A stretch of 7,767 bases of DNA, from NCBI GenBank assembly GCA_963169175.1, contig CAUJFK010000064.1, positions 1 to 7,767 of the forward strand. The letters are read 5' to 3'. Numbering within the stretch: position 1 is the first letter of the stretch; every line of letters starts with the position of its first letter. A model generated the notes under the pieces. It was not told where the DNA came from, searched no databases, and saw only the letters and a program-made list of their open reading frames with translations. Origin of the DNA: Acidobacteriota bacterium. Its GTDB lineage: Bacteria; Acidobacteriota; Blastocatellia; Pyrinomonadales; Pyrinomonadaceae. Of this stretch, positions 6,003 to 7,767 are shown one piece after another. The translations under genes were made by a program, and so were the position numbers.

Positions 6003-7268
6003 ATGTTCTCGGTATTCGATCTCTTTTCCCGGAAATTAAGGGCGCATCAGTGTTCGGCCGGTCTTGCGACGGCGGTTTTCGTGTGTCTTGCGTTTGCCAT
6101 CGGGTCCGCTCAACCGCGGGCGGCCTGCCGGCGGGGCCTGGAACTTGTTCCGCGCAACGTGAACAATAGCTCGCGGCAGGCGGAGCCGGGGGGATTGATC
6201 CCGTCCATCGCAGAGTCAGATCCGACCGCGATCCGAATCGAGACGGACCTGGTCATTGCGGAGTTTGAAGTTCATGACAAGAAGGGAAATCGGGTCGTCG
6301 GGCTGACAGCTGGGGATGTCAGGCTTGAGGAGGACGGAGTTGAGCAAAAGATCGATATGTTCGCCTACGGACGGAGTTCCGCATCGATCGGCCGGTCGAT
6401 CATACTGATCATCGACTACAGCCAAAGCCAGAGTTCGTATATCGAAACAAGCATAGCGGCGGCAAAGGTGCTCGTTGAGCTTTTGGAGCCAAACGATAGT
6501 ATGGCGATCGTCAGTGATGACGTTGAGCTGATCGTCGGGTTCACGAACGATAAGGCCAAACTGAAGGCTGGCCTCGAAGTGCTCGGCACAAGAGCACGCG
6601 ACCGAAAATTTGGAATGAGCCGACAGCTTTCCGCGTTATTCGCGGCTGTAGATCAGTTGTTTTCAACCGATGAGAAACGCCCTGTTGTCATTCTGCAGAC
6701 TGATGGCGATGAATTTCCGCTGCTTAGCCTGGGCCGGAATATCTTTCAGTTTTCCGGTTGTCCACCTCTGATCGACCGGTTTGAGGAACTTGAATCGATC
6801 CTCGAAAGGTTCGGCACGACGGTGCATTCAATAATTCCGGGGCTTCAGCTTGATGGCGGCCATCAGAATATTGCGATGAGCGAGAAAGGCCAGCTCGACC
6901 TTGAGACAATAGTCCGGCAGGAAGCTCGGATCAGGAAGAACGTCCTTGCCGAACGCAAAAGTTCGTTATTGGACAGACAAGTGAGGAATTGGGCGAACAA
7001 CCGTATTCTGGGTACCAGGGCCGTCGAGAAGATCTCGCGGATGACAGGCGGGACAACACAATATTTAGGAAGCCCGGAGCGAGCTGGCGAGGTATATCGG
7101 CGGATTTTGGACGAGATGAATCAGAGGTACATCATTGGCTACTATCCGATAGATGCCTTGCGCGACGGAAGGAAGCGTAAGATCAAGGTTAGCCTAAAAC
7201 AAGGTTTGAACTATCACGTCCGGGGCCGGACGTCATACACTCCGGCGATGAAGACTGCGATCAGGTAA
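6003..7268 (+). CDS. Exported VWA protein (VWFA-related Acidobacterial domain type)
   Basis: This 421-residue protein resembles the VWFA-related proteins that are numerous in Acidobacteriota. Residues 1-36 look like a Sec signal peptide with a long basic N-region, a core (AGLATAVFVCLAFAIG) and a possible cut at GSA|QP. A variable segment follows, then the typical lead-in IRIETDLVIAEFEVHDKKGN and a 'GLTAGDVRLEEDG' strand. The VWA domain (about 130-330) has an intact MIDAS: D138-Y-S140-Q-S142, a likely T181 in GFTND, and TDGDE at 233-237. Such domains bind a divalent metal and usually mediate protein contacts. The C-terminus (RYIIGYYP ... RKIKVSLKQGLNYHVRGRTSY) matches the usual family ending. 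Between TDGDE and this end is a charged helical segment (about residues 298-335). There is no membrane anchor after the signal peptide. The gene lies 81 bp after the DUF1501 gene with its own -10 element. The specific role is unknown. Confidence 0.88.
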   Translation: MFSVFDLFSRKLRAHQCSAGLATAVFVCLAFAIGSAQPRAACRRGLELVPRNVNNSSRQAEPGGLIPSIAESDPTAIRIETDLVIAEFEVHDKKGNRVVGLTAGDVRLEEDGVEQKIDMFAYGRSSASIGRSIILIIDYSQSQSSYIETSIAAAKVLVELLEPNDSMAIVSDDVELIVGFTNDKAKLKAGLEVLGTRARDRKFGMSRQLSALFAAVDQLFSTDEKRPVVILQTDGDEFPLLSLGRNIFQFSGCPPLIDRFEELESILERFGTTVHSIIPGLQLDGGHQNIAMSEKGQLDLETIVRQEARIRKNVLAERKSSLLDRQVRNWANNRILGTRAVEKISRMTGGTTQYLGSPERAGEVYRRILDEMNQRYIIGYYPIDALRDGRKRKIKVSLKQGLNYHVRGRTSYTPAMKTAIR

Positions 7269-7311
7269 GCGTTTGATCGGGGAAAGCCGGGTGCATCCTC
7301 CACGGGATCAT

Positions 7312-7767
7312 CTATCTATCAAAATCTCTAAGATATCCGCACAGGTCTTTTGTTCCGGTATTCCCGCCGCAAAATACCAGTACGAGCGTAGTGTCCGGCG
7401 CAAAGTTTTCCTTCAACCTGTGTGCTGCGGCAAGAGTGCATGCTGCGGCGGGTTCCGTCATAACCTTTAGCCGTTCGAGGATGAAGACCATTGCCTCGAC
7501 CGCCTCCGAGTCCGGCACTACCGTAACACTTTCAAAAAGCTGTTGGGCGAGAGCGAGAGTTGAACTTGTTACCGCCGGGGCTCCAAGCGTTTTTGCGATC
7601 GATGTTATCGCAGGCAGATCGATCGGATGCCCGGCGGCCAGAGCCTGAGCCATCGCATCCGCGCCTTCTGTTTCAACACCCCAAACTCGAGCCGAGGGCT
7701 TCATGCCCTTAACCGCCGCCGCCACTCCGCAAGCCATGCCGCCGCCGCCGATGCTGGCGATGACCTC
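7312..7767 (-). CDS. Threonine/serine dehydratase family PLP enzyme, C-terminal part (5' end outside window)
   Basis: The minus-strand frame is open from the window edge to a TAG at 7314-7312 and gives 151 residues; the N-terminal half with the PLP lysine lies beyond the window. It begins EVIASIGGGGMACGVA, where the glycine loop (fragment residues 7-10) is the PLP-phosphate cradle of fold-type II enzymes such as threonine dehydratase and serine racemase. Near the end, LVFCGGNTG (about 130-138) is the block that contacts the pyridine ring nitrogen; here the residue is Cys, as in mammalian serine dehydratase, where many relatives have Ser. The protein ends soon after, so there is no C-terminal ACT regulatory domain as found in feedback-regulated threonine dehydratases. 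Members deaminate threonine or serine to the 2-oxo acid, or racemise serine; the fragment cannot decide which. The gene converges on the VWA gene with 43 bp between them and no clear terminator. Confidence 0.85.
   Translation of the reverse strand, partial: EVIASIGGGGMACGVAAAVKGMKPSARVWGVETEGADAMAQALAAGHPIDLPAITSIAKTLGAPAVTSSTLALAQQLFESVTVVPDSEAVEAMVFILERLKVMTEPAAACTLAAAHRLKENFAPDTTLVLVFCGGNTGTKDLCGYLRDFDR

Noticed and set aside
7269..7311. Terminator between the VWA gene and the convergent dehydratase gene
   Set aside because: The only pairing found is a short, mismatched GTG/CAC stem with no T-run on either side.

Overview
The window (7767 bp, moderately GC-rich) holds six genes, two of them cut by the window edges. 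It reads as chromosomal DNA of an Acidobacteriota-like bacterium, possibly class Blastocatellia. The main pointer is an exported von Willebrand A protein of the type expanded in that phylum ('VWFA-related Acidobacterial domain'), next to a DUF1800/DUF1501 pair. This placement is an inference from gene families; no marker gene is present.

Layout. (1) Bases 1-114 (+) are the last 37 codons of phosphatidylglycerophosphatase A (pgpA), whose stop overlaps the start of a DUF1835-family protein (111-833, +) in an ATGA junction. (2) A CorA-type Mg2+/divalent-metal channel gene (840-1895, -) runs head-on into the DUF1835 gene with only 6 bp between the stops. (3) A 274-bp divergent intergenic region (1896-2169) carries a plausible promoter for each direction and several short dyads. 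(4) An exported DUF1800 protein (2170-4428, +) and an exported DUF1501 protein (4434-5921, +) form a tight operon with 5 bp between them. (5) An exported VWA protein (6003-7268, +) follows after an 81-bp gap with its own -10 element, so close to the ATG that its mRNA may be leaderless. (6) The C-terminal half of a fold-type II PLP enzyme of the threonine/serine dehydratase family (7312-7767, -) converges on the VWA gene.

How they fit together. The pgpA/DUF1835, corA and dehydratase genes look like ordinary housekeeping genes. The interesting block is 2000-7268: three consecutive genes on one strand, all for proteins that leave the cytoplasm. DUF1800 appears to use Sec, DUF1501 has a twin-arginine (Tat) signal, and the VWA protein has a Sec-like signal and an intact metal-ion-dependent adhesion site. 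DUF1800/DUF1501 pairs recur in many phyla and, as far as I know, have no established biochemical function. The nearby VWA protein suggests, but does not prove, a shared envelope or surface role. I saw no RNA gene, mobile element, CRISPR array, phage gene or pseudogene.
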